From Tragulus kanchil (taxonomy: Eukaryota; Chordata; Mammalia; Artiodactyla; Tragulidae), in assembly GCA_022376925.1 (NCBI GenBank), contig JAIOJX010000004.1, positions 123,219,123 through 123,283,122 of the forward strand: a DNA stretch of 64,000 nucleotides, read 5' to 3'. The number at the start of each line of letters is the position of its first letter. Position 1 is the stretch's first letter. The notes beneath the pieces were generated by a model. The model saw only the letters and a list, made by a program, of their open reading frames with translations, was not told the DNA's origin and ran no database searches. The position numbers and the translations under genes were made by a program. This document shows, piece after piece, positions 11,533 through 23,234 of the stretch.

Positions 11533-12304
11533 TATTCCTAGTTTTTAAAGGGATTTCTATACTGTCTTTCATAGTGGCTGAATAAATTTACATTCCCACC
11601 AGGAGTACAAGAGAGTCCCTTTTTCTTCACACCCTATCCAGGATTTATTGTTGGTAGACTTTTTGATGATGGCCATTCTGACTGGTGTGAGGTGGTATCT
11701 CATTGTAGTTTTAATTTGCATTTCTATAATAACTAGTGATTTTCAGCATCTTTTCATGTTCTCGTTGGCTGCCTGTATGTCCTCTTTAGAGAAAGAGCCC
11801 CTGTTTGAGTTCCCTTAGTCTAACAGCAAATTTCCATTGCGTATCTATTTTACATATGGTAAAGTAAGTTTCTGTGTTACTCTTTCTATATATCTCACCC
11901 TGCCCTCCATGCCCCCATGTCCATAAGTGTGTAACTGCTGCTCTGCAAATAACTTCATCAGTACCATCTTTCTAGATTGCATTTGTATGCATTAGTTGTA
12001 TGATATTTATCTCTTTCTGACTTATTTCACTCTGTATAGTAGGCTCTAGGCTCATCCACCTCATTAGAACTGACTCAAATGCATTCTTTTTTACGGTTGA
12101 GTAATATTCCATTATATATACATACCACTGCTTCTTTATCCATTTATCTGTGATTGAATATCTAGATTGCTTCCATGTTCTAGCTATTGAAAATAGTGCT
12201 GCAGTGAACAATGGAGAACATGTGTCTTTTTCAATTATGGTTTCCTCAGGGTATATGCCTAGTAGTGGGATTGCTGGGTCATATGGTGGTTTTATTCCTA
12301 GTTT

Positions 12305-12621
12305 ATTTATTTATTTATTTATTTTGGGTGGGGATCGGGTTGGGGAGGGAGGGGAGTGGGCGGGCCACTTCTATTGTTCTTTCATTTCTCTGTTTTCATC
12401 CGTCTTTGCTCCTTGGCTCCTGTGGGCCTCCCATCGTTGTGGGGTCTGTCGCTGTAGAGTGCCGGCTCTGGGCGCATGCGCTCCAGAGCTCCGGCTCGGT
12501 GATTGGACACATCGGTCCATCCGCTCCACAGCATGTGGGATCTTCCCAGGCCAGGGATCCAACCGGCGCCCCTTGCACTGCAAGGCGGTGTCCTTACCCA
12601 CTGGACCACCAGGGGAAGCCC
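12305..12621 (-). mobile_element. Duplicate copy of the TSD-flanked CHR-related SINE
   Basis: Exact repeat of 11216-11532, including both TSD arms, 1,089 bp further on. A genuine second insertion would not reproduce the same TSD and the surrounding L1, so this is part of the duplicated unit. Confidence 0.85.
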
Positions 12622-12676
12622 TATTCCTAGTTTTTAAAGGGATTTCTATACTGTCTTTCATAGTGGCTGAATAAAT

Positions 12677-15022
12677 TTACATTCCCACCAGGAGTACAAG
12701 AGAGTCCCTTTTTCTTCACACCCTATCCAGGATTTATTGTTGGTAGACTTTTTGATGATGGCCATTCTGACTGGTGTGAGGTGGTATCTCATTGTAGTTT
12801 TAATTTGCATTTCTATAATAACTAGTGATTTTCAGCATCTTTTCATGTTCTCGTTGGCTGCCTGTATGTCCTCTTTAGAGAAATGTTTACTCAGATTTTC
12901 TGCTCATTTTTTGCAGGGGGTGTTTGTTTCAGTGGTATTCAGTGTCATAAGCTGTTTATAAATTTTGGAGACTAATAATTCCTTACCAGTCACATCATTT
13001 GCAAATACTTTCTCTCCCAGTCAGTAGGTTATCTTTTTTATTTTATTTTTTTTTAAAGTTTTTACAGAGTTTTGTTGTTCACAGACATGTGTGTTCCCAG
13101 ATTAGTCATAAGCATATCCCTGGTCCCCTCCCCCCTCCCATTCCCTCCCATCCCACCTCTCCAGGCTGTCACGCTGAGCCCTTGTAGGAACTCCTATTCC
13201 TTCAGCACAATGACAATAGCTGTCTTTTTCACATATGACAGTATAGGTTTCCATGTTACTCCCTCTATGACTCCAACCCACTATTCATTCCCCACACAAT
13301 GTCCATATGTCTCGTCTCTGTCTGTTTTTCCATGGGTTCACTGCATGTGTTATCATTACCCTTTTACTAGATTTCATATATATGTGTTAGTATACTGTAC
13401 TTGTCTTTCTCTTTTTGACTTACTTCACTTTTTATGATAGGTTCTAGATACATTCACCTCATTAGGGCTGATTCTCACTTTCAGTCTATGAGTGTCTCTA
13501 GATCTGAAGTGGGTCTCTTGTAAATAGTGTATATATGGATCTTGCTTCTGTATCCATTCAGCCAGCCTGTGTCTTTTGGTTGGAGCATTTAGTCCATTTA
13601 CATTCAAAGTAATTATTGATACGAATGTTCCTATTGTCATCTTCTTAGATATTTGGGGTTTGATTTGTAGGACTTCTCCTATTCTTGTATTTATTGGCTA
13701 TATCAGGCCAACACTTGTTGTAGGGCTGGTTTTGTGATACAAAGTTCTCTTAGCTTTTGCTTGTCTGTGAAACTTTTGACTTCACCATCAATTCTGAATG
13801 AGATCTTTGCTGGGTAGAGGATTCTTTGGGTTTTTGAAGGTTATTCTCTTTACATTCCCACCAGGAGTACAAGAGAGTCCCTTTTTCTTCACACCCTATC
13901 CAGGATTTATTGTTGGTAGACTTTTTGATGATGGCCATTCTGACTGGTGTGAGGTGGTATCTCATTGTAGTTTTAATTTGCATTTCTATAATAACTAGTG
14001 ATTTTCAGCATCTTTTCATGTTCTCGTTGGCTGCCTGTATGTCCTCTTTAGAGAAATGTTTACTCAGATTTTCTGCTCATTTTTTGCAGGGGGTGTTTGT
14101 TTCAGTGGTATTCAGTGTCATAAGCTGTTTATAAATTTTGGAGACTAATAATTCCTTACCAGTCACATCATTTGCAAATACTTTCTCTCCCAGTCAGTAG
14201 GTTATCTTTTTTATTTTATTTTTTTTTAAAGTTTTTACAGAGTTTTGTTGTTCACAGACATGTGTGTTCCCAGATTAGTCATAAGCATATCCCTGGTCCC
14301 CTCCCCCCTCCCATTCCCTCCCATCCCACCTCTCCAGGCTGTCACGCTGAGCCCTTGTAGGAACTCCTATTCCTTCAGCACAATGACAATAGCTGTCTTT
14401 TTCACATATGACAGTATAGGTTTCCATGTTACCCCCTCTATGACTCCAACCCACTATTCATTCCCCACACAATGTCCATATGTCTCGTCTCTGTCTGTTT
14501 TTCCATGGGTTCACTGCATGTGTTATCATTACCCTTTTACTAGATTTCATATATATGTGTTAGTATACTGTACTTGTCTTTCTCTTTTTGACTTACTTCA
14601 CTTTTTATGATAGGTTCTAGATACATTCACCTCATTAGGGCTGATTCTCACTTTCAGTCTATGAGTGTCTCTAGATCTGAAGTGGGTCTCTTGTAAATAG
14701 TGTATATATGGATCTTGCTTCTGTATCCATTCAGCCAGCCTGTGTCTTTTGGTTGGAGCATTTAGTCCATTTACATTCAAAGTAATTATTGATACGAATG
14801 TTCCTATTGTCATCTTCTTAGATATTTGGGGTTTGATTTGTAGGACTTCTCCTATTCTTGTATTTATTGGCTATATCAGGCCAACACTTGTTGTAGGGCT
14901 GGTTTTGTGATACAAAGTTCTCTTAGCTTTTGCTTGTCTGTGAAACTTTTGACTTCACCATCAATTCTGAATGAGATCTTTGCTGGGTAGAGGATTCTTT
15001 GTTGGAGGTTATTCTCTTGTAG
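12677..15022 (+). repeat. Adjacent duplicate unit 6 (offset 1,173 bp)
   Basis: Copy 1 is 12677-13849 and copy 2 is 13850-15022. The end of copy 1 reads TTTGGGTTTTTGAAGG where copy 2 reads TTTGTTGGAGG. It overlaps units 5 and 7. Confidence 0.95.
13425..13640 (-). pseudogene. L1 ORF2 N-terminal stub
   Basis: The minus-strand frame starts MTIGTFVSIITLNVNGLNAP and runs through KRHRLAEWIQKQDPY and ETHFRSRDTHRLKV, the first part of the L1 ORF2 endonuclease. After about 55 residues it crosses into 3' UTR sequence and stops. The same stub-to-3' UTR junction recurs at 14598-14813 and 15676-15891 because of the duplicated units. No reverse-transcriptase domain follows. Confidence 0.85.
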
Positions 15023-16744
15023 CCCTTTAAATGTGTCCAGCCATTCTATTCTGTCCTGCAGGATTTCTGTTGATAGATCAGCAGTTAAACGTATGGGGTT
15101 TCCTTTATATGTTATTTGTTGTTTGTTCCTAGCTGCTTTAAGTATTCTGTCTTTATATTTAGTCTGTGTTAGTTTGATTAGAATGTACCTTGGTATGTTT
15201 CTTCTGGGGTTTATCCTGTATGGAACTCTTTGTGCTTCTTGGACTTGGTTGACTATTTCCTTTCCCATGCTGGGAAAGTTTTCAACTATAACCTCTTCAA
15301 GAATTTTTTCATAGGCTATCTTTGCCTCTTCTTCTGGGACTCCTGCAATTCTAAACTTGGTGCGTTTGATATTGTCCCATAGGTCTCTTATGCTATCCTC
15401 AGTTCTTTTGATTCTTGTGCTTTGTTCTGTTCTTCACTAGTTTTTTCCACCACATTGTCTTCCAGCTCACTTATCTGTTCTTCAGCCTCTGAAACTCTAC
15501 TGTTGAGACCTTCCATAGTATTTTTGAGTTCAGCAATTGAGTTGTTTGTCTCTATTTGCTTATTTTTCATTTCTTGCATGTCTCTTCTCAGTGCACTAAT
15601 TTCCTCTAATATTCTGTTTTCAGTGTTTGGAATCCTTGCTAGTATTGCTCTTCTGAATTCTCTTTTTGACTTACTTCACTTTTTATGATAGGTTCTAGAT
15701 ACATTCACCTCATTAGGGCTGATTCTCACTTTCAGTCTATGAGTGTCTCTAGATCTGAAGTGGGTCTCTTGTAAATAGTGTATATATGGATCTTGCTTCT
15801 GTATCCATTCAGCCAGCCTGTGTCTTTTGGTTGGAGCATTTAGTCCATTTACATTCAAAGTAATTATTGATACGAATGTTCCTATTGTCATCTTCTTAGA
15901 TATTTGGGGTTTGATTTGTAGGACTTCTCCTATTCTTGTATTTATTGGCTATATCAGGCCAACACTTGTTGTAGGGCTGGTTTTGTGATACAAAGTTCTC
16001 TTAGCTTTTGCTTGTCTGTGAAACTTTTGACTTCACCATCAATTCTGAATGAGATCTTTGCTGGGTAGAGGATTCTTTGTTGGAGGTTATTCTCTTGTAG
16101 CCCTTTAAATGTGTCCAGCCATTCTATTCTGTCCTGCAGGATTTCTGTTGATAGATCAGCAGTTAAACGTATGGGGTTTCCTTTATATGTTATTTGTTGT
16201 TTGTTCCTAGCTGCTTTAAGTATTCTGTCTTTATATTTAGTCTGTGTTAGTTTGATTAGAATGTACCTTGGTATGTTTCTTCTGGGGTTTATCCTGTATG
16301 GAACTCTTTGTGCTTCTTGGACTTGGTTGACTATTTCCTTTCCCATGCTGGGAAAGTTTTCAACTATAACCTCTTCAAGAATTTTTTCATAGGCTATCTT
16401 TGCCTCTTCTTCTGGGACTCCTGCAATTCTAAACTTGGTGCGTTTGATATTGTCCCATAGGTCTCTTATGCTATCCTCAGTTCTTTTGATTCTTGTGCTT
16501 TGTTCTGTTCTTCACTAGTTTTTTCCACCACATTGTCTTCCAGCTCACTTATCTGTTCTTCAGCCTCTGAAACTCTACTGTTGAGACCTTCCATAGTATT
16601 TTTGAGTTCAGCAATTGAGTTGTTTGTCTCTATTTGCTTATTTTTCATTTCTTGCATGTCTCTTCTCAGTGCACTAATTTCCTCTAATATTCTGTTTTCA
16701 GTGTTTTGAATCCTTGCTAGTATAGCTTTTCTGAATTCTCTTTC
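14581..16744 (+). repeat. Adjacent duplicate unit 7 (offset 1,078 bp)
   Basis: Copy 1 is 14581-15658 and copy 2 is 15659-16744. The copies differ near the end (GTTTGGAATCC and TATTGCTC in copy 1, GTTTTGAATCC and TATAGCTT in copy 2). Confidence 0.95.
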
Positions 16745-16807
16745 TGATAATTTGTCTGTCTCCTCTTCTGTCATCTGTAGCCATGTTTCTCTAGTTTTTT
16801 CCTTCAT
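15954..16807 (-). pseudogene. L1 ORF1 protein, frameshifted
   Basis: Two minus-strand frames make up an L1 ORF1p. The segment 16466-16807 encodes the coiled-coil part (NRILEEISALRRDMQEMKNK, then NSRVSEAEEQISELEDNVVE), and 15954-16346 encodes the RNA-binding and C-terminal domains (GKEIVNQVQEAQRVPYRINP, then KYKDRILKAARNKQQITYKG, then [20 protein letters not shown]). A one-base frameshift near 16490 separates them. The same break is present in the partial repeat at 14876-15579, so it is probably in the element and not a consensus slip, though a homopolymer error cannot be excluded. Confidence 0.8.
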
Positions 16808-17159
16808 TTGTGCAGTGTTTCTCTGTCTTTCATTATTATGTTAATTTTTGTTTCTTTGTGTGTGTCTGTGTGTTGGAATTCATTTTCTTCCAGGCTTCAT
16901 GGTTGAATTCTGCCTTCCTGTGGGTTTCTGTCCTTGTAGAAGGGTTTGGTGGTTTGTGTCTTAGGTGGTGTTAGGTCTTGTTTGCAGGTGAATAATCTCT
17001 AATGTTGTATGTTCTTTTATAGTGTGGGGTCTTGGAATCAAGGGCTTCCACTCCGAGGATCCTTGGTTTGATCTCTGGCCAGGGAGTGTAGGCTCTATGT
17101 CTGGTTTGCTATGGTGTTCAGTGGTATTAGTTTAAATATAAGCATATGAGGGACAAGAG

Positions 17160-17760
17160 GTGCGTCCCTGATAGATGATAGTCATAAAATCATGCAAATG
17201 TTTTCTAACATAATGGAAAAATATACATACATACACATCAATAACCACAACTGAACAGTCTTACAGGGATAAAGCATAGGCAATTTTTCTGGCAAAGGTG
17301 CAATCAAACATGGTACCTGATCACTAAGCTCTAAATTCATTAAAATACTGCCTGGAAAAATAGATCTAGGACAAGGTCCTGGCTGGGAATATTGCAATGA
17401 AAGCAGTTTTTAGCTAAGACATGTGTTGGGGGTGAGAAGGAGGAGAGTGTATGGGTAATGAGAAGGAGTAGATTCGTTTTGCAAGGATTTTTTAGAGTTA
17501 GGTAACAAAGATTAGTGTGTTGTAGAGTTTGGTACAGTTGGAAGAGAATAGTAGAGAGAGGAAGATAGGAAATATTTATAGAGAGGATAGTAGTAGATAG
17601 AAAAAGATTTTACAGTTAGAGCATAAAGGAAGCAGTGGCAAAAAACAAAAGTTAAAAAGAAAAAATTAAAAAAATTACAAATTAAAAAAAATTAAAAAGA
17701 AAAGATGAAAACAAACCAAACAAATAACAAAAAGGGTAAATACTGTCCCTGCTTTTTGTC
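17160..17760. other. Unassigned AT-rich part of the L1 5' UTR region
   Basis: This lies between ORF1 and the GC-rich 5' UTR of the deleted L1. The plus strand is purine-rich (AGGAGAGTG, GATAGTAGTAGATAG) with A/T tracts at 17640-17735. I cannot tell whether it is normal 5' UTR of this L1 family or an older insertion. No coding potential was seen beyond short chance frames. Confidence 0.4.
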
Positions 17761-18080
17761 TTCTCCTCTGCATGTGGACCTTCCACCAGTCTGCTCTGGA
17801 TGTTGTCCCAGGTTTCCCTAGTCTTTGCTGGTAGGGGTCAGGTGTGGGGGCTGGATGGCTGCTTATGTCTTAGGTTTCAGTGAGGGTTAGGTGTTTTTTG
17901 TAGTCAGGACCCTTGGAGAGCTGGTTTCTCTGGTTTCTTTTTTTGTTTTCAGCAAAACAAAAGCTCTGCAGACAGCTCAGGTGCTAGGTGGGGCGGCAGG
18001 CGGTTCCCAGTCCATCCGCTGCGGGCCTCGCGCACAGTCCAGTGCCGGGGAGGGCTCCTCGGTTCCACGGCACACTCACT

Positions 18081-20210
18081 AGCAGCCTTTAATCCCTGCT
18101 CTTCTCCCTGGTTTCCTCTTCCACAGCTCTCCGCTGCCTGCGGAACTGTGGCTTCCCCGCTGTGGTTCTGGGGCTGCACAGACTTTTCAGGCTGCTGGCA
18201 CGCGTGTGCTGCCAGATAAGGGACTAAGCCCCAAACGCTGGCATAAGCTTCTCTGTGCGGCTCCAGCTAGGTTTTTGGGCTGCAACCCTGGAGGTATTTC
18301 TCTGTTCCGTTCCAAACGCTCCCGCTAGGGGTGTCTCAGCTCACCTGGCGTCCAGTGACCCTGTACTGTCCCGGCGGGATTTTCATGCTGAGCACTGCCT
18401 TCTGTCCTCCCGGCGCACTTCCCAGTGCTCTCTCCACCCGATCCGGTGGGGGGTTGGGGTATGGGGCCCTCAGTACGGGAGCTCCGGGAAAGTTCTGGCT
18501 GCTCGCTCTCCGACCCTCGTAGACCTGAGTTCTTTTTTCGTTGAGCAGCTGGATTGTTGGTGGTGTTTAATTTCTTGATTAGTTCTGGTGATTCTGTTGG
18601 GGGGCTGGTGAAATCCTCCTCTCATTCCTCCGCCATCTTGGTCCCCTCAGTAGGTTATGTTTATTTTATCATTTCGTTTGTTGTGCAGAAGCTTTTAAGT
18701 AGGTCCTATTTGTTTATTTTTGCTTTTATTTCCATTATTCTGTGAGATGGATTAAAAAATTTTTGCTTACATGATTTATGTCAGAGAATGTTCTGCCTAT
18801 GCTTTCCTCTATGAGTTTTATAGTGTCTGGACTAATATTTAGGTCCTTAATACATTTGAGCTTATTTTTGTGTATGGAGTTAAGGAATAATCTAATTTCA
18901 TTCTTTTACATGTGGCTATCCAGTTTTCCCAGTACCATATGTTAAAGAGACTCTTTCCAGTATTGTATATTCTTGCCTCCTTTGTTGTAGGTTAATTGAC
19001 TATAGGTGCCTGGGCTTATTTCTGTTTCTTTATCCTGTTTTGTTGATCTGTATTTCTATTTTTGGGCTAGTACGGTACTGTCTTGTTGACCATACTTTTG
19101 TGGTATAGTCTCTGCACAGTACTTTTCAGGCTCAGCTGGCTACGTCCGTGCTTGCCAGACTAAGCAGCCTTTAATCCCTGCTCTTCTGCCTGGTTTCCTC
19201 TTCCCCATCTCTCCGCTGCCTGCGCAACTGTGGCTTCCCCGCTGTGGTTCGGGGGCTGCACAGACTTTTCAGGCTGCTGGCACGCGTGTGCTGCCAGATA
19301 AGGGACTAAGCCCCAAACGCTGGCATAAGCTTCTCTGTGCGGCTCCAGCTAGGTTTTTGGGCTGCAACCCTGGAGGTATTTCTCTGTTCCGTTCCAAACG
19401 CTCCCGCTAGGGGTGTCTCAGCTCACCTGGCGTCCAGTGACCCTGTACTGTCCCGGCGGGATTTTCATGCTGAGCACTGCCTTCTGTCCTCCCGGCGCAC
19501 TTCCCAGTGCTCTCTCCACCCGATCCGGTGGGGGGTTGGGGTATGGGGCCCTCAGTACGGGAGCTCCGGGAAAGTTCTGGCTGCTCGCTCTCCGACCCTC
19601 GTAGACCTGAGTTCTTTTTTCGTTGAGCAGCTGGATTGTTGGTGGTGTTTAATTTCTTGATTAGTTCTGGTGATTCTGTTGGGGAGCTGGTGAAATCCTC
19701 CTCTCATTCCTCCGCCATCTTGGTCCCCTCAGTAGGTTATGTTTATTTTATCATTTCGTTTGTTGTGCAGAAGCTTTTAAGTAGGTCCTATTTGTTTATT
19801 TTTGCTTTTATTTCCATTATTCTGTGAGATGGATTAAAAAATTTTTGCTTACATGATTTATGTCAGAGAATGTTCTGCCTATGCTTTCCTCTATGAGTTT
19901 TATAGTGTCTGGACTAATATTTAGGTCCTTAATACATTTGAGCTTATTTTTGTGTATGGAGTTAAGGAATAATCTAATTTCATTCTTTTACATGTGGCTA
20001 TCCAGTTTTCCCAGTACCATATGTTAAAGAGACTCTTTCCAGTATTGTATATTCTTGCCTCCTTTGTTGTAGGTTAATTGACTATAGGTGCCTGGGCTTA
20101 TTTCTGTTTCTTTATCCTGTTTTGTTGATCTGTATTTCTATTTTTGGGCTAGTACGGTACTGTCTTGTTGACCATACTTTTGTGGTATAGTCTGAAGTCA
20201 GGGAGCTTGA
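18081..20210 (+). repeat. Adjacent duplicate unit 8 (offset 1,082 bp)
   Basis: Copy 1 is 18081-19162 and copy 2 starts at 19163. The last about 50 bp of copy 1 (19110-19162) do not match copy 2 and resemble a scrambled form of the GC-rich unit start (CACAGTACTTTTCAGG against CACAGACTTTTCAGG). Confidence 0.93.
18629..18646 (-). promoter_or_regulatory. L1 5' UTR start with YY1-type site
   Basis: The minus strand reads ACCAAGATGGCGGAGG at the very 5' edge of the L1, next to the target-site duplication. CAAGATGGC at the L1 start is a known YY1-binding motif that positions transcription initiation. This supports a complete 5' end. Activity here is unknown. A duplicate lies near 19711-19728. Confidence 0.55.
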
Positions 20211-22535
20211 TTTTTCCAGCTTCATTTTTCTTTTTCAAGTTTGCTTTGGGTATGTGGGGTCTTTTGTGTCTCTACACAAATTTTGAGATTTTTTTGTTCT
20301 AGATCTGTGAAAAATGCCATTAGTAATTTGATAGCAGTTGCATTTAATCTATAGATTGCCTTGAATAGTATAGTCATTTTGACATATTGGTTCTTCCAGT
20401 CCACGAACGTGGTATATCTTTCCATCTGTTTATGCCTTCTTTGATTTCTTTCATCAGCACTTTATAGTTTCAGGAGTATAGGTCTTTTGTCATCTTAGTT
20501 TAGTTTATTCCTATGTATTTTATTTTATTTTTTGATACAATGATAAATGGAATTGCTTTTTGAATTTCTTTTTCTGATCTTTTATTATTAGTGTATAGAA
20601 ATGTGACAGATTCCTGTGTATTACTTTTATAACCTGCAACTTTACCAAATTCTTTGGGTTCTAGTAATTTTCTGGTAGCATCTTTAGGAACTTCTATATA
20701 TAGTATCATGTCCTCTGCAAAGAGTGACAGTTTAATTTCTTCTTTTCCAATTTGGATTCTCTTTACTTCTTTCTTTTCTCTGATTGCTGTACCTAGGACT
20801 TCCAAAACTACGTTGAATAAAAGTGGTGAGAGGGGACATGCTTGTCTTGTTCCTGAACTTGGAATGCTTTCAACTTTTTGCCCATGATTATGATGCTAGC
20901 TGTAGGTTTACCATATATGGCCTTTATTATGTTGAGGTACTTAAACCATCTCTGTCCACTTTCTGGAGAGGTTTTATCATAAATGCATGCTGAATTTTGT
21001 CAAAAACCTTTCTGCATCTATGAGTTTTATAGTGTCTGGACTAATATTTAGGTCCTTAATACATTTGAGCTTATTTTTGTGTATGGAGTTAAGGAATAAT
21101 CTAATTTCATTCTTTTACATGTGGCTATCCAGTTTTCCCAGTACCATATGTTAAAGAGACTCTTTCCAGTATTGTATATTCTTGCCTCCTTTGTTGTAGG
21201 TTAATTGACTATAGGTGCCTGGGCTTATTTCTGTTTCTTTATCCTGTTTTGTTGATCTGTATTTCTATTTTTGGGCTAGTACGGTACTGTCTTGTTGACC
21301 ATACTTTTGTGGTATAGTCTGAAGTCAGGGAGCTTGATTTTTCCAGCTTCTTTTTTCTTTTTCAAGTTTGCTTTGGGTATGTGGGGTCTTTTGTGTCTCT
21401 ACACAAATTTTGAGATTTTTTTGTTCTAGATCTGTGAAAAATGCCATTAGTAATTTGATAGCAGTTGCATTTAATCTATAGATTGCCTTGAATAGTATAG
21501 TCATTTTGACATATTGGTTCTTCCAGTCCACGAACGTGGTATATCTTTCCATCTGTTTATGCCTTCTTTGATTTCTTTCATCAGCACTTTATAGTTTCAG
21601 GAGTATAGGTCTTTTGTCATCTTAGTTTAGTTTATTCCTATGTATTTTATTTTATTTTTTGATACAATGATAAATGGAATTGCTTTTTGAATTTCTTTTT
21701 CTGATCTTTTATTATTAGTGTATAGAAATGTGACAGATTCCTGTGTATTACTTTTATAACCTGCAACTTTACCAAATTCTTTGGGTTCTAGTAATTTTCT
21801 GGTAGCATCTTTAGGAACTTCTATATATAGTATCATGTCCTCTGCAAAGAGTGACAGTTTAATTTCTTCTTTTCCAATTTGGATTCTCTTTACTTCTTTC
21901 TTTTCTCTGATTGCTGTACCTAGGACTTCCAAAACTACGTTGAATAAAAGTGGTGAGAGGGGACATGCTTGTCTTGTTCCTGAACTTGGAATGCTTTCAA
22001 CTTTTTGCCCATGATTATGATGCTAGCTGTAGGTTTACCATATATGGCCTTTATTATGTTGAGGTACTTAAACCATCTCTGTCCACTTTCTGGAGAGGTT
22101 TTATCATAAATGCATGCTGAATTTTGTCAAAAACCTTTTCTGCATCTATTGAGATGATCATATGGTTTTTATTCTTCAATTTGTTGCTATGGTGTATCAC
22201 ATTGATTGATTTTATGAATGTTGAAAAATCTTAGTATCCCTGGGATGAATCCCTCTTGATTGTGGTATATGATCTTTTTTATTGTTGGATACAGATTGTT
22301 AGTATTCTGTTGAAGATTTTTGCTTCTTCCTCAGTGATATTAGTCTGTTATTTTCTTTTTTTTTGTGGTATATTTGTCTGTTTTGGTATCAAGGTGATAG
22401 TGGCATCATAGAAGAAGTTCGAAAGTTTTCCTTCCTCTGTGACTTTTTGGAATAGTTTCAGAAGGATAGGTGTTAACTCTTCTCTAAATGTTTGATAAAA
22501 ATTCCCCTGTGAAGCCATCAGGTCCTGGACTTCTG
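18659..22535 (-). mobile_element. Host L1 resumed: ORF2 reverse transcriptase (antisense)
   Basis: The minus-strand frame at 20500-20805 (repeat 21627-21932) reads [20 protein letters not shown] then [15 protein letters not shown], the L1 reverse-transcriptase palm with FAED for the catalytic FADD. Other fragments in the same direction carry the thumb and C-terminal parts. Stops and frameshifts make it a fossil. Two overlapping duplicated units (18081-20210 and 19891-22144) run through it. Confidence 0.8.
19891..22144 (+). repeat. Adjacent duplicate unit 9 (offset 1,127 bp)
   Basis: Copy 1 is 19891-21017 and copy 2 is 21018-22144. It overlaps unit 8, so 19891-20210 has three copies. CTTTTCTGCATC in copy 2 is CTTTCTGCATC at the copy 1 end. 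Confidence 0.95.
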
Positions 22536-22550
22536 TTGTTGATGCCTGAC

Positions 22551-22595
22551 TGACAATGAACAAACCTGAAAGTACGGTGCCACAGAAGAATTAAG
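22551..22595 (+). repeat. Inverted repeat, left arm (45 bp)
   Basis: Starts TGACAATGAACAAACCTGAA and pairs with 23190-23234 with one mismatch. It contains the end of the LTR-like block. Confidence 0.9.
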
Positions 22596-23189
22596 AAACA
22601 AAGAAATAGAGAGGGGGTCAAGGGGCTAAAACCACTAGAAGGCAATAGCACCACTGTGAGTCGGCACATACCTTTTTATTGTCTCAGATTCCTTCCTTGT
22701 ACGTGCAGCATAGGCACCTGTTTTTTCACAGCAGAATAATAATGATCAACATCATACAATGCTTAGACCTCAGTGTTCTATACAAAGAGCCATAATGTTT
22801 AACTCCTGACCCCTAATAGTCCTGTTTATGTTCTTGGCAGAACATGTCATTTCTCAACAATTCCCTCAAGGATCTGGTCATGAGAACAGTGATGGATGGC
22901 TTGTCAGTCATACTGCTTGCCAAACACCGTGCGTATAAGGTGTTATTTGTGATATCTTGCTCTCAGTTCTTCACCCTGGAGTTATGGGAAAGTCATGACA
23001 GGACTCTTGCCAAGTTTCTCTTGGGTGACCAGTTTAGCTCTGGAAGTCTAAGCTTCCTGGGGCCTACAGCAGTTTCATTTTTAGTGCTCGTGATGGATCT
23101 GTTGATATTTTCTGTGGAGTCAGTTTTAATTTCTCCTTTTCTTCCTCCTTAAGAATTAAGGATTAAGATTAAGGAATTAAGAATTTCTC

Positions 23190-23234
23190 CTTAATTCTTC
23201 TGTGGCACCGTACTTTCAGGTTTGTTCGTTGTCA
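23190..23234 (-). repeat. Inverted repeat, right arm (45 bp)
   Basis: Reverse complement of 22551-22595 except GTTCGTTG for GTTCATTG. It is preceded by an unusual series of near repeats (AAGAATTAAGGATTAAGATT, then AAGGAATTAAG) and followed by uninterrupted L1 text. Confidence 0.9.

Larger units (their letters stand above)
10703..12883 (+). repeat. Adjacent duplicate unit 5 (offset 1,089 bp)
   Basis: Copy 1 is 10703-11791 and copy 2 is 11792-12880. Small differences occur just after the junction (CTTAGTC for CTGAGTC, GCGTATC for GGTTATC). Confidence 0.95.
10556..13020 (-). mobile_element. L1 LINE 3' UTR and ORF2 C-terminal part (antisense), host of later insertions
   Basis: A plus-strand T run at about 10556 marks the poly(A) end of an antisense L1. 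It is followed by the L1 3' UTR type of sequence (CACCCTGCCCTCCATGCCCC) and ORF2 sequence. This element hosts a SINE (11216-11532) and a younger L1 (13033-18646), and its text resumes seamlessly at 18659. One duplicated unit (10703-12883) lies inside. Confidence 0.75.
13033..18646 (-). mobile_element. Internally deleted L1 with both ends and target-site duplication
   Basis: The 12-bp repeat TCAGTAGGTTAT lies at 13021-13032 and 18647-18658, and the host L1 text is continuous across it. Reading on the minus strand, the element begins GGGGACCAAGATGGCGGAGG (L1 5' UTR start), passes through a 5' UTR and ORF1, then about 55 codons of ORF2 (13425-13640), and joins at about 13460 directly to an L1 3' UTR and poly(A) tail (T run near 13033-13056). 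Most of ORF2 is missing. Three duplicated units inflate it; collapsed length is about 3.4 kb. It cannot retrotranspose by itself. Confidence 0.8.
22551..23234 (-). mobile_element. LTR-like block (possible solo LTR of an endogenous retrovirus) bounded by inverted repeats
   Basis: The block interrupts L1 ORF2 text. On the minus strand it reads, from about 23070 down, TGCTGTAGGCCCCAGGAAGC and ends past an AATAAA signal (plus TTTATT at 22675-22680) in GGCACCGTACTTTCAGG, which suits a U3-R-U5 layout with TG...CA ends. There is no coding region. A 45-bp segment at 22551-22595 recurs inverted at 23190-23234 with one mismatch. No clean target-site duplication is seen and some L1 sequence is missing at the site. 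Family assignment is not possible from reading alone. Confidence 0.45.

Noticed and set aside
11061..12674. Pairs of identical 174- and 139-codon plus-strand frames
   Set aside because: They are antisense L1 plus SINE text repeated by duplicate unit 5, with no start context, splice sites or protein-like composition.
22844..23152. 102-codon plus-strand frame in the LTR-like block
   Set aside because: It runs antisense to the apparent LTR direction and into L1 text; no similarity to a known protein was recognised.
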